Below, piece after piece: positions 1 to 11,914 of a DNA stretch of 64,000 bases. The stretch spans positions 186,001 to 250,000 of the forward strand of contig JAEPRB010000023.1 of the NCBI GenBank assembly GCA_016758965.1. Reading direction: 5' to 3'. Source of the DNA: Circinella minor. Its lineage: Eukaryota > Mucoromycota > Mucoromycetes > Mucorales > Lichtheimiaceae. The position numbers were made by a program, and so were the translations under genes. Numbering within the stretch: the first letter of the stretch is position 1; each line of letters begins with the position of its first letter. The notes beneath the pieces were generated by a model. It did no database searches. It saw only the letters and a program-made list of their open reading frames with translations, and was not told where the DNA came from.

Positions 1-582
1 AAGATATGCTATTTTCTCACTACGTATATAAAAGGAAGAATCATACTGTTACGACTACACATTTAGAAAACAGTAAAAATAAGTGATGAATATAGCCACA
101 TTAATGATATAATTGATTTTCATTTAACAAGCTAATTTGAAAAATAGAATTAGATATCAACCCTTTCTACTTTTCATTATATTCAATATCTATTTAACAC
201 TATGGATTTTTTTTTTCAGTACAGTATGGTTAAAGGAATAAGCATACTCAATCATCTATAAATCACACATGTATTTCAAACAAACGATTAAAAGATACGC
301 TAGATTTTAAAAGAACTTTTTTTGTGTGTTTTGCAAACCTCGTTTTTTTGTACTTCGTTTCACACACCTCTTTTTTTTTTTTTACAATGGAAGCTTAAAA
401 AAATTGTATTAATGCAAGCCTCTATTTAATCTTAAAATTATCTATCAAACGGAGTTGTTTTTGTTTTGCGGTCCAACCCTTCTTTTATTTTATTTTTTTT
501 TTTAAAAAAATTTGTAATAATCATAAGAAATATTTTATTTTATTCCATGTCGCATAAGTATTTTACTTTTTTTCTTTTTGTG
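1..582. other. AT-rich spacer, 3' flank of importin-alpha-like gene
   Basis: No coding sequence is visible. The stretch is AT-rich with several poly-T runs (for example near 360-380 and 490-505). It lies downstream of the minus-strand gene that ends at 583, so it should hold that gene's 3' UTR and poly(A) signals. I could not single out one site. Confidence 0.5.
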
Positions 583-3308
583 TTAAAAGCTTTCTAATCC
601 AGGAGATTCTTCATAAAACTTATCCACAAGATTATTGGCAAAAGTATAAAGCTCTGGATCCGGAGCTGGGTTAACTGCCCCTAGGACTTCAAGACATCTT
701 GGTGTTACTTGAAGCACCTCATTTCCCTGGAAAAACTGTGAGCCATTCTATGTAATTCTTTTTTGTTGCTTTCTTTTTTTCTCTTCGCTCCGCTTATAAT
801 AGAATATTATACATATATAAACTTACTCGTGGTACACGCGTCAATAACATCTCAATATATGAAAGTCCGAGTCTCATTTCTTCTGGATCTTGGGATTGTA
901 CCAAATCAACAAATGCTATATATATAAGCAAAGGAAATAAAATTATAAGTTCTAAAATGAAAGAGAAAGATAATATTATAAAATGAATGAGTTTTATTAC
1001 CTGGCAACAATTGTTGATGTGGCAATAATAACATATATTTTTCACCATGATATGCAATGTTTAGAAGACATGTTGCAGCCTACATAAAAAAATTTTAAGG
1101 AAAAAAAAATAGAGCTCAGCAATAGCTAAAACAAACAATTGCTATTTATAAAAACTTAAAAAATTACCCCTTTACGGATATCTAATGCACCATGCTGCAC
1201 GAGAATGTCAGTAAGATATGCAATAGCATTTGCGTCCACAACTTTTTTGACAATGTCCGGCCGTTGTCTACATATGCATGCAGTAATAAAAATTACCATG
1301 TTTATTATTATTAGAATCTGATTTTTTTTTTTGGGGGGGGAGGGTTGCGGGAGAAACATATATACATATACGCAGAAGAACAAAAAAAATGTATTGACTT
1401 ACGATGAAGTAATATTTGATAAAACCCATAACGCTTCTTTTTTCACCACTCTTATAATAATATAAATTAGATATAAATTAGTTTAGGCCTATAACTATAA
1501 CATTACTTCTGTCCCCCACCCCCGAAATATAAGCATATATGTGGTAACTTACCGGTGCTCAGAATGAGTTAAAAGGAGTAGAGTGAAAAGGAATCCATCC
1601 TGATCCAATAATATTTCAATATATTCATCTGGTCCACCACAAAGATTTCCTAATGTACGTAGTAATGGAAGAACTACTGGACCCTGTTGACATAAGTTAC
1701 GTAATTCACTAACCTAGTAACAAATATGTATATATCTATTAAAAAAATGACTTGTAAAAGTGACTCTATTCTTTCTTAACCATACGAACCAATATCTTTG
1801 CAATTCCTTGTTGCATAACTTGTTTTCTAAATGGTTGTGATCCAGCTGTGAGATAACTCATTACCCAGCATACTTCAGTTACTGTATCAGGCTATTACAA
1901 AAAAAAAGTGTACATTTGTTAAACACGCAGAAAATATTGGTAAAAAAAAAGACATCATTTTGTTAGATCGTATAAAAATATTACCGTTTTATCTTGTAAA
2001 TGTCGGAATAATGGGTTTCCAATTGAAGCTACAATAAATTCATTCAATTGCCTTTCATTTCCACGTGCCAAATTTGCAAGTGCAAAACATGCCGTTTGAA
2101 CTAAACGGGAATCCTAATAAAATTCAAGAAAGAGTAAGATAAATAGATAACAATTAGACAATTTCTTCTATGTATAAGTATGTAATTCATCCCTTGTTTT
2201 CGAAATAAAATGAATTGAAAAAAGAAAAAACATACATTAGAGTCTAATAATCGAACAAGTGGAGGAATTGCTCCATTGTTTCTTATCATAGTTCGTGCTT
2301 CATCATCTTCAGTTGTCATATCACACAAATCTTCTGCTGCCATATTACCCAATGCACCTGCAGCTGCTTCACGAAGATTCTATTAAAATTTTTAAAAGAG
2401 ATGTTAATAATTTACTAGTATACTAATAAAAGGAATAAAAAGAGAGTTTTTTTTTTTATAAATATATTAATACCAAATTTTCAGAATCCAAAAATGAAAC
2501 CATATAAGGAACCGTTGTTAGAGACTTTGACCAAATATCATGAGGACCAGCAGCGATATCTAAATTACACATAACAAGTGTTTGTATTTTTATTTTATTT
2601 TGTTTCTTTCATTAGCATAATATAAATTTTATACGAGTAAAAAAACAAAAATATTTACTAGAAATTGTTTGAACAGCTTGTAAACGTTCATCTAAATCTA
2701 CACCAGACATCATTTTCTAATATTAATAACAATAGCTCATAATTAGTTATTTTCTTCTTATCATTTGCACTTATTTGTTGAAAGAATTCTTACTGTGAGT
2801 GATTCAATACAATCACCATGCGTAATATAATCAATAAGTGCTTGACAAGGCTCAACCACAAACTTGCTAAGATATTGTGCTGCATCCATACGAGAACTTT
2901 GCTCACTACTTTTCAAATCATCTGAGAGTGCTTTTATTTGTTCCTCCGTCAAACGATAATAAGGATCAATATCCTCTATAATAAGACATTTTCATTTATA
3001 GTTATTATTATTATACTTCTCCTCTGTTACTATTCTTATAATTATTCTTATGATTTTTTTTTATAAATATATTCTAACACTTTACCATCGTGTTCATTGA
3101 TTGGAGGCATCTCATCACCTGAGCTTTCTCTTTCTTCTCGACGTGATAAATGACGGAATCTTTTAGCGCTAATGAGTTGTTCACGATGTTTTTTTCGTAA
3201 AGATTCATCAAGAACAACACGTCGTTCACGTAATTGTTCTTGTGAACCAATACTATTTCTTTTATATAATGCTCGATGATCAGGAGTGTTTTTTTTTGAA
3301 TTGTCCAT
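583..3308 (-). CDS. Importin-alpha-like ARM-repeat protein (karyopherin alpha family)
   Basis: Spliced gene, 13 exons by my reading, about 545 aa, the usual size of importin alpha. The start at 3308 begins MDNSKKNTPDHRALYKRNSI. Residues about 25-55 are basic (RRVVLDESLRKKHREQ...) and resemble an importin-beta-binding (IBB) domain. ARM-like units follow, with typical segments EAAAGALGNMAAED, ACFALANLARGNERQ, VCWVMSYLTAGS, LRTLGNLCGG, KKEALWVLSNITSS and AATCLLNIAY. The C-terminus ends ANNLVDKFYEESPGLESF. Clear boundaries include exon 1 3308-3086 and exon 2 2975-2794; the last exon ends at the TAA at 583-585. The family carries NLS cargo to the nuclear pore with importin beta. The ARM repeats are divergent from the canonical protein, so a paralogue or an IBB/ARM protein of the TMCO6 type is possible. 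All introns join in frame and I see no break. Confidence 0.8.
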
Positions 3309-3621
3309 TATATTGTTAATTTAGTTAAAATAAAAATATAAAGTGTGAATAACAGAAAAAAAAAAATTAAAAAGTGGTTTAAATGCGTAAACTGGGGTTT
3401 AGTTCAAAATATAATTTTCATGCAAAGATAAAAGTTTAATTGAACCAATCAAAGTCTTCTTTCTTAGTCCAAATGTAATACATAATTTTAAATATTATCC
3501 ATTACTATTTTATTTTAGCATTCTAGGTATTATTTGAAATCATACAAAAATAGTTACTAACATGAGCTAACATATATACAAAGCTATAAAGAATTATCTC
3601 AAGAGTTGATTCATTCTTTCC

Positions 3622-5726
3622 CTATCTATTTAAAAATGAGATTTGGTCATGTTTTCTTCCATCTGCCAAATGACAAGCCAACTCCAGAGCACGGAAATCG
3701 TGATTTCCTATTACTTTGATAACTTCAACCATATCCATGTTCAATGATAATAATGTAGTACAGTCATATGATGATATGGTATCCATTCCAAAATTTGGAT
3801 AATACTTTGCTCGAGAGCCTTCACAGTATTTGGTGTCTAATTCTTTTACCACAGACTTCACACGCTCTATCAAAACATTCATAAAATCAAAAATATCTTT
3901 AGAATTTAAATCACACTCCACAAATCTAATTCGACGACACTTTGTCGATCCAACAATATTTGGAACACTCCTTGCAATATGTTGTCCCAACTCGACTCAA
4001 TCGTCATCATCATGATCATTATGCCAGCCGTTTAATGTAAGTGTTTCAAGTGCCGTGCATTGTCATGAAATCATGTTAATATCCAAGTACGCAAGGTCAT
4101 AGTAGACCCCTGGTTTTTACACCCCAACCAATTGAATTCCGCACTTTTTGAAATAAGTGTCAAAAAACATTTAACCTTGCAAATTGCAAATATCCATCGA
4201 TGTCAATCTATCGGGAAAGATTTATAATGTATTTAATACATTAATAAAAAAAAAAGTAGTTCCACATGTAGTATATAGACTGTAGCGTCATGTATACTAA
4301 TCAAAACTGCTAAATACCCAACCCCGCCGATTAAAATACCTCGTTTCCACAACTTTTTTGAAGAAAATATCAACTTACAAAAACCGAGCTCTACTTTATT
4401 CAATAGTAAAATAGCTTGTACGTAATGATCGAAAATGATTGTCTTTTAAAATCTCGATTGAAGAATTTTTGGTGCTTTGAAATGCATCCAGTTGAAGCAG
4501 CGCTTCTCCTCCAATCTTTTTATATCCGTGTGTGCATCACGGTTCTCGATCTTTATCCATCAGAAAAAGCCGTTTCATACTGTAATTCACGGTTTTCAAT
4601 CAAGGCGTGAATATTATCAATATTGCGGAGAGGGAAATTGTGATGATTGATGTGGATGGTATTCAAGGATAAAGAGCTTTAGGCGATTACATTTATGGCA
4701 GTTTAAGTCCGTATTACCACATTGTGGCCCATGTTCCATGCTGTAGGCTGTAGTAAGGTTGAGTGGAGCAAAGCTCAACGCGCTTTTTTGATGCTCAGCA
4801 TCATACATCACTATACCATTTTCTAATTCACGCAAGTCATCAACACTGTTTTCAACCATTTATAAAGCTGAGAGACGACTACGGAGACAAACAAAAAAAA
4901 ATTTACGTTTGTTTCGATCCTCCAAAGATAACCCAGAAGGCACCATAGACCAACTTTTAAACGTGTTCCCTCTTTGGATCAGTTACCGCTAGTGTTGTCT
5001 TTAAAAAGATTGAGAGGTACGACACCATCGTAATTCCATCCAGCACTATTTGATCCAAATACTCGGTAACACGTGCTTAAAAAACGTCATGTGTATCAAT
5101 GATATACAGCTTTGGTCGATATGTCGAGTTACCATAAATAGATCATGTCTTGAATCTTTATATTAATCTTGACATGTAAAGCGCTTGCGAGGCTTGATAC
5201 TGTCGTTTCTGCTGAAATACCGAGAGATTTAACACCCTTGTTTTCATGAATGTACTGCTGATTGTATTACCAATAACGGGAACGTTGAGTAAATTAGTTG
5301 TAATTTCCAATACATTCAATACATCAAACTTTAATAGAATGACGTTAAGTAGACGAAGATGAGGTCAGCATGATATCACATCGAGACAGGTCGACTTTAT
5401 AATGATTCCAACTTTACTACTGATTCATAGTGATACAAGGGACGTTTTAGAAATTGATTCGATTCCTCGTGTGTCAATGTATCGTGCTTGATAATCGAGG
5501 ACTTCAATGTTTTCAAAGTATTTTAAAATTGTGACCAAAGGAAGTGTCTCCTTCACACCCTTCATCTTGTAGCAAATTTTTGTCACGTTTTTTGAATACA
5601 TAACCTCAAACAAGCTTGTCAACACGGCCCGATTATCCATCGTAAATGCATCTACTATATAAAGTATCCGTGTCAAATAAAAAAGAAAATACATACATAT
5701 ATTTACTTTGTATATAACGTTCCAGC

Positions 5727-5757
<31 letters not shown>

Positions 5758-5990
5758 AAAGCTTACTTGTTTGTGCCAACATTATTTCCTTGGGTAAAAA
5801 TTGGTCAAATTTCAATTTGCTATAAGTCATAGCAGCTTCAGCAAAATCGCATGTCAATAAGTACATTTTCGAGCTTTTTCAAAAATCTTGCATTCCATTG
5901 ACTCCATCGATAATAAGATACCATTTTTCAATAGTGAAAAACATGTCAAAATTCTTTCATCCGAATCATTGCATACGTATATTTAAATAA
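3622..5990 (-). pseudogene. Broken leucine-rich-repeat-like gene (F-box/LRR family possible)
   Basis: Coding-like fragments lie in series on the minus strand. A segment at 5866-5765 (DFAEAAMTYSKLKFDQFLPK) looks TPR-like. Removing a GT...AG intron joins it in frame to 5636-5425 (...LPLVTILKYFENIEVLDYQA...). The same frame continues through TGA codons at 5425-5427 and 5365-5367 into LRR-like text (PHLRLLNVILLKFDVLNVLE). Fragments at 4859-4617 and 3990-3622 lie further downstream in other frames. The order TPR-like then LRR-like recalls Pof3/Dia2-type F-box proteins, which act in SCF ubiquitin ligases, but I see no clear F-box, so this name is a guess. In-frame stops and frame changes argue for a pseudogene. 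A long poly-T/A tract sits in the intron near 5730-5750. Confidence 0.45.
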
Positions 5991-6929
5991 GTATGAATAT
6001 AAACTCGTGAAAGATCTTGTAGTACTACAAGTTCAAAAAGTTCAATGGATAAACTTGAAACGGGTCATAGATGAAATAATTGGAGCCTGGACTCTCAAAT
6101 TTAAACCACGTGCATTATCTAAAGAACGTTTTCTTGGGATCATCATGTAAAGAACATGCGCAGCAAGCTTCTTTTTTTAACCGACCGCGGAAGTCAAATT
6201 GTTGCATGTGCAGCGGGAGCTGTAAATCACCCAAGACTGTATCTTTACAGCCTAGTTTTTACGGCGAAGTGGTGCAGCGTTGGTTGTAACTTGGGCGGTA
6301 AAATCAAAACCATGGACAAAAGGCTGTAAGCTTACAGTTTTTTTTAACATCACAGTTGTACTTGCTCTAGAATCGTATGGATGTGATGGTATCAATTGTC
6401 GTTCCGGGACGATTGGTAATGATAGGTTCATTTTTCCATCCATTATTAACATCATTTGTAGTAATTCTCCCCCTCCTCCTCCTCTTCCTCCTGATGCTAC
6501 TATTTTTATTGCTCTTGCTGAATTGAAACGACTGTTTTGATGATCCCTGGGAATTATGGCGTAAAGTAGTGATGTCCAGTTGTCGCTGTTGTCAACTATT
6601 TATCATATTTCTTTATTCATTGTCACGTCCATCGCCTTTATTATGACAACTGTTATCATTTCTCCGTGAAACATCTTTCATAGTTTCTTGAGATAATAGC
6701 AAATAATTTATTCTGTTCTATTAACGGTTTTTGTTACTGAATTTGGTCATATATTTTCACCTGTTGCTGTTGCCGTTGGTTCATCTTTGGATTGTCTTTT
6801 TTATGCACTTGGATTATCTTTGCCAATGATAAGAACATAAAGTAAATTGTGTATAATGTTCGATTGATCCAGGACACATATTAAAATGCAAGCAACCAAA
6901 CTTGAGGAAATGCACATAGGATAAGCTTG
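5991..6929. other. Spacer with an imperfect inverted repeat
   Basis: No convincing gene. Arms at about 6233-6252 and 6321-6340 (ACTGTATCTTTACAGCC against ACTGTAAGCTTACAGCC on the other strand) form an imperfect 20-bp inverted repeat. The second arm contains the perfect 14-bp palindrome CTGTAAGCTTACAG. Short open frames on both strands across these arms share KTVSLQP-like residues only because of this symmetry. Confidence 0.4.
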
Positions 6930-7225
6930 ATATCAAATGAACAAGGGTGGAACTTGGGATGGTTCCAGGTCTACTACTCACCCACAATGATACAAGGAAA
7001 GTTTTTAAAACTGACTTGATTCTCTGTATATCGGTGTATCTTGATTAGTAATCAAGGTAATGTTCTAACCAAAATAGCAATTTCAAGTACATTCGTTATT
7101 TCGAATGAGGTCCTTGTTACGGCTTTGAAATACTACATCGAACTAAATAAATAAAGTTGTTGTCAATATCGTTCCATTGTCAATGACAGCTCCACCTAGT
7201 ATATATAGTGTCTGTGAAATCAAAG
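6930..7225 (-). pseudogene. Diverged partial copy of the 5.4-5.7 kb LRR-like pseudogene
   Basis: The nucleotide sequence aligns by eye with 5370-5680. Shared stretches include a tract around GATACAAGG, then a TTGATTC / TTGATTA block, and finally a promoter-proximal block around TATATAGTGTCTGTG against TATAAAGTATCCGTG. Both copies read on the minus strand, so they are tandem duplicates. This copy has no usable frame. It is only the part around the second exon; no matching upstream or downstream parts are visible. Confidence 0.4.
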
Positions 7226-9156
7226 TACTAATAAACCAACAAAATTGACAATGTATGTGTAGGAAAGAGATAGAGAGATAAAAGAGAAGCGGTGTTGTGT
7301 GTTATGAAGGTAGTAAAAGAGTCAAGAAAGAAAGATCATCCCCGATCTTTGTAACAAAACTTAAATAAATATTCGACAAGATTTCATAAATCTTGTTGAT
7401 CCATTTATAAACAATACTGACATATCATTCATCTCCGTTTGCACCCTCCCGTGATCACTTTTTTGTAATTTACATCCCTGACCTCTTTTATATATATTTG
7501 CATCGATCAGATACCTTTTTTAGATCTAATGGTAGTTCCACTCTCCCCTTCTCCCTCACAAACCAATGAATATTCAATTCTTCCGCTGATAATATACACT
7601 TCGTTGCAGACATCAAATGATTCATTCAGTAGGGTGGGTCGATAGATGTGTAAGAATTGTTACGTAATTAATTTTGTTTAAATAAAGATGAATCAGATTA
7701 AGTTCACCCACCCCTCGCAATTAATTTACTCACACATAACTACCCACCACTTTATACTTAAATATACCTGATGCATTTTCGACAACAATTTACTATAAAA
7801 ACAAATATGTGTTGAATCCATAGTTGTTACAATGAATAGTGACTTACCCATCCATATAGAAAGTTGAATACCAATATCTGTTTTTATAGCTCCCGGTTGT
7901 ATTTGATCGTTGTCCTTGAATAGTTTTCTTTTCAGCTATATAATAATAAGAAGGAGGAATCGTTCAGTGGCCTAAACGAAAAGACAGATAAGTGAATGAC
8001 AGTGCTTTTAACATGCTTTGACCTTGAATAACGTTAGTTGCTGTCAATTTTTGTGTTGTGCATAAAATATTAAAAAGACATCATAGATGTATGAAAGGAA
8101 GAAGATAAAAAGATGGAAGAGAGAAAAAAAAATACGTAAGTAAATCTGCAGTAGAAACAAGATGAATCACTCAACAATCAACTCCCACAAAAAAAACTTG
8201 TATTAAAAGTTTTTTATTGTTCAATCCCACTACATGAGCTTAAACAACACCAAACTCACATATTGAACAAGTTTTTTTTTATTGATAATCATAATAATAA
8301 TGGTTGGTTCAATCTAAGTTTCTAAGGTAAAATGTCAGTTTTATGAAAAATAATGATCTAACATGGAATGCCGATACCTGTTCTTATTCCAAATTGCAGT
8401 CGATGAAAGACGTATAGATGCACACTCCCACAACATGTCGCGTTACTGGCTACTGCAAGTAAGAAACAAGAAATAACCTGCGAAATAACCTATTTTATTC
8501 TATGACTGTATATTTGTGTAAGTGTCAGCAATCAACTGACCAAAATCATACCATACTTAACAATAATAATAATTACCATGTAAGATAATAATAATCACTT
8601 GTTAAAATAATAACCTGTTGTTATCGATATTTTGTTAAACTAATATAAACCCATCTCTTTGTTAAAACAATAAAATCGTTATCTATTTTTACGATCTTTA
8701 TATTCCGAGCTACGTCTTACAATTCGGTTATTATAAGTGGCATTATTTGTGACCTTTTTTGGCCGTGATAATACAAATTGTAATAGTACAAGTTCTTTAA
8801 TTCGTACTCTGAAGCTACATCTTATTACATAGGTCATATGATATCGAAAAAGTCATGTACATATATCTTAATATGCTGATAATGCTCCCCTAATAGTATA
8901 CATAAATCAGTTGATATGCTCAAAGAAAAAATAGCAGTGGGAGATACTACTTTTTTGCTGTCCTATGTTGCAGTTCTTCTTAGGCACCACTTCAAATTAA
9001 AGGTTATATACCAACAATCGAATATCACTAAAATGAACAAAAAAAAAACAAGTATTTCTCGTTACATTATATATTGAAAGCGAATTATATAATAAAATGA
9101 TGAGTGCACATGCTATTTCTTAATTCAGTAATCTCGTGTTGACCCTCACTCATTTT
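7226..9156. other. Gene-poor spacer
   Basis: No supported coding frame on either strand. It contains AT-rich runs and a small hairpin near 8190-8216. It may hold unrecognisable remains of the neighbouring pseudogenes. Confidence 0.4.
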
Positions 9157-10369
9157 TGGCGGTTCCAATGGTTTATGGGAAGCAATTACAAAATCCAAAG
9201 ACAGTAATGTTACAATAGAAAAAACGATTAGGTAAACATCTTACTCTATACTATCATTCATAAATTATCATGTTCTTTGATAGCTAAAACGTATGACACT
9301 GTCTTTTTTTTGTTAGTTTATTATTTAGTAGTATTCCTGTTGACGAGATGGCTCATCAAATACTACCAAACAACCACTCTCAAATAATGTAGCTAATTAA
9401 GAGGGCTATGGTATGATTCAGGCATTAAAAATTGTCACATAAAACTTCAGGTTCGCTTGATTTACCATTGTTGCAATAAGGAGCGAATCTAAATGTTATA
9501 TGACTCTATAAATTAGATTGAAAATGATAAGATACGTACGTAAATGTATGTATATATATATATATACGTACTCCTATTTCTTTTTGACAGTTTAAAATAA
9601 CATACGTAAATATGCGTAAAACCATGATTTTTTTTTATTATCACACATGTAGAAAAAATAATTGTTCACTCTTTTTTTTCCTTGTTTTATGCACTTCTTA
9701 TGCATCAATTATGCAATATACTTTTTTTTTTATAGATGACTCCTTGTTATATGGCAGCGCGTGGTGCTGATGTCAAAAATAAAATAGTTTTTGCTCTTAA
9801 GCATTTTCATGCTACTGTAGTTGAATATATTGTCGTAGATGTGACACAAGGAGGCTTGAGCTTTGAAGAAGTTAATAATAGCAAGAATACGTAATACGTA
9901 TGATTTTCTTTTTCTTTTTCTTTTCTTCTGTGCCTCTGTACAATGTATACAATCTTGAGCCTCTTTTTTTTTTTTATAAAAAAAGAAAAAAAGAAACATA
10001 TACTACACTTCTTTTTGGTTGGTGAAGGGGAATAATAGCCTTTTATGCAAATTTTCTTCCCTAATTCTAGGTGCAACGGTATTGCATTTATTACGCATGT
10101 CCATCAGGTCATACAGATTTAGTCTCCTTTTTAGTGCACGCGTGCCAAATTCTTGTGAATCAATCTAAATACCGTGGCGAATTACCTCTTCGTTGGGCAG
10201 GACAACATGAACGATTAGGGTGACCAAGTTACCCATGGAACTATGTAGCTCTGGTTTTGATGCTTTTGTTCCACGTAAAGTTGATACACTACTCGACTTG
10301 GCAAAAGCTTCAAATGATCGGCAACTAGTAAACTATATCAAAAGGCTTGGCGCGTTAACCACAAAATAA
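9157..10369 (+). pseudogene. Ankyrin-repeat protein pseudogene
   Basis: Fragments read on the plus strand: GGSNGLWEAITKSKDSN near 9160, SGSLDLPLLQ*GANLNV near 9450-9500 with TAA at 9477-9479, MTPCYMAARGADVKNK near 9736, and YACPSGHTDLVSFLVHACQI near 10100. After RGELPLRWAGQHERLG comes TGA at 10221-10223. A one-base shift restores an open frame through DAFVPRKVDTLLDLAKASND to a TAA ending at 10369. The spacing (A-x-x-GHxDLVxFLVxxGA-N) is that of ankyrin repeats, which mediate protein binding; the specific role is unknown. At least two nonsense codons and one frameshift make it non-functional as it stands. An intron (about 9890-10071) seems to separate the last two repeats. Confidence 0.6.
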
Positions 10370-10427
10370 AAAATGGATAAACGACAGGAGGGATAATTTA
10401 TTTGGAATTAATTTTGACTCTCGAGTT

Positions 10428-10458
<31 letters not shown>

Positions 10459-11914
10459 GAGAAAGAGAAGGATTATCATTCACAAATATTAGATCTAAAA
10501 GGCTACTTGGTTAATAATAGTCAGAGTATATATAATTTTATTTCTTTTATAATAAATTAGTTAATAATTGAGAACAAATAAAAGTAGGATAAGTTATTAT
10601 TCATTGTTCTTTTTTTTTTTTAAGAAAACGATCGACAGGAAGCATTTGTAGGTACACAAGGAGCAATTTCTTTTTTTTTTTTAAAAAAAAAGTATATTGT
10701 ACCTAAGGAGAAGTTTTACTTAGTACGTACTTAGTGGGTAATCTGATGTAATAACTGAAGAGAAAGATAGTACGTAGTAACTTTTTCAAAAGAAAACTGG
10801 ACATTTTACTATATTTCATTACCTCAGCAAAGTATTTTAAACTTTTATTGTTATACTTGTTTATTATAATTATTATTACAATCTATTTTATTATGTACAA
10901 CTTTTTCTTCATTCAATATGCATACGTATAATTACTTAACAGCAAAACTTTTTCAATTCAAAAAAAAAAAATGCTTATTTGCTCCTTATATTTTAAATTG
11001 TTTCATTATCGTCATATAATAATAATTATTAACAAGCATTATAATAATTTGTTTTTATTTTATCTCCTACGTACACTAAATCCCCCCCCCTCACCTCCTT
11101 GTCTTTCAATTATTCTTTGATCTCATTACGTACTGAGTTATTTTTCTCTATTAACAGCATTTTGTCTTTTTACTATTATAATATCTTAAAACCTCGTGTC
11201 TACTTCACTTTTTAATATTTCTCAATATTCTACTACGGTTCGGATGTTTTCTGTATAAAAATAGCAAAAGTAATAATAATAATAGTGCTGCTGGATGATC
11301 CGATTCTCACGTGCATAGATAATTTATTGTATAACTGGTTTATATTTTTTTCGAGAGGATGCATTACATATTATTCTCGATATAAAAAAAAAAGAATAAA
11401 GATAAAAGAAACTATAACGTATTAAATGTATAATATGTAATATTCTCCTTTTGAATTTTCTTCTCTTCTTCTTTTATTCAATATAATTATGTTTTATGTA
11501 TGAATTTATTCTATCATTTAGTATATGGTTATTTGTAAAATGACATATTTGTTGCTCCGCAAGTGGCAAAAGAGTAAAGATCATTTTTTTTTTTACCTTG
11601 AAATAGCCATCACAACAAAGGTTCCTTTTTAGGTTGCTATACAACAAACAACAACAATCAACTTTTTTTAAACAACAACAACAACCCGATCGACAGACCA
11701 TAAAAAAAAAAAGCTTCTTGGATTTTTCTTTCTTTTACTTACACTTAAAATTTCTCCTTTTTTATTTTTTATTTTTTCTTTTTACTCTTCTACCTCTCTT
11801 TTTTCTTTTTCCTCCTTCCTTCTTACTCTTTCTACTTTTTAACTCATTACCATATTTATAGATAACCCTTCTCTTCCTCCTATATACCCCATTTAATATA
11901 CTCAATTCTATATA
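10370..11914. other. Spacer and 5' region of the kinase gene
   Basis: No gene. Poly-T tracts occur at about 10430-10458 and 10608-10622. Pyrimidine-rich DNA (11710-11880) runs directly up to the kinase ATG and probably forms its promoter-proximal and 5' UTR region. CT-rich leaders recur in front of several genes here. Confidence 0.5.

Noticed and set aside
6080..6540. Overlapping frames of 67-86 aa on both strands
   Set aside because: They arise from the imperfect inverted repeat around 6233-6340; no domain and no splice support.
11634..11861. Phe/Leu-rich 75-aa frame before the kinase gene
   Set aside because: It is the pyrimidine-rich leader read as protein; similar tracts precede other genes here.
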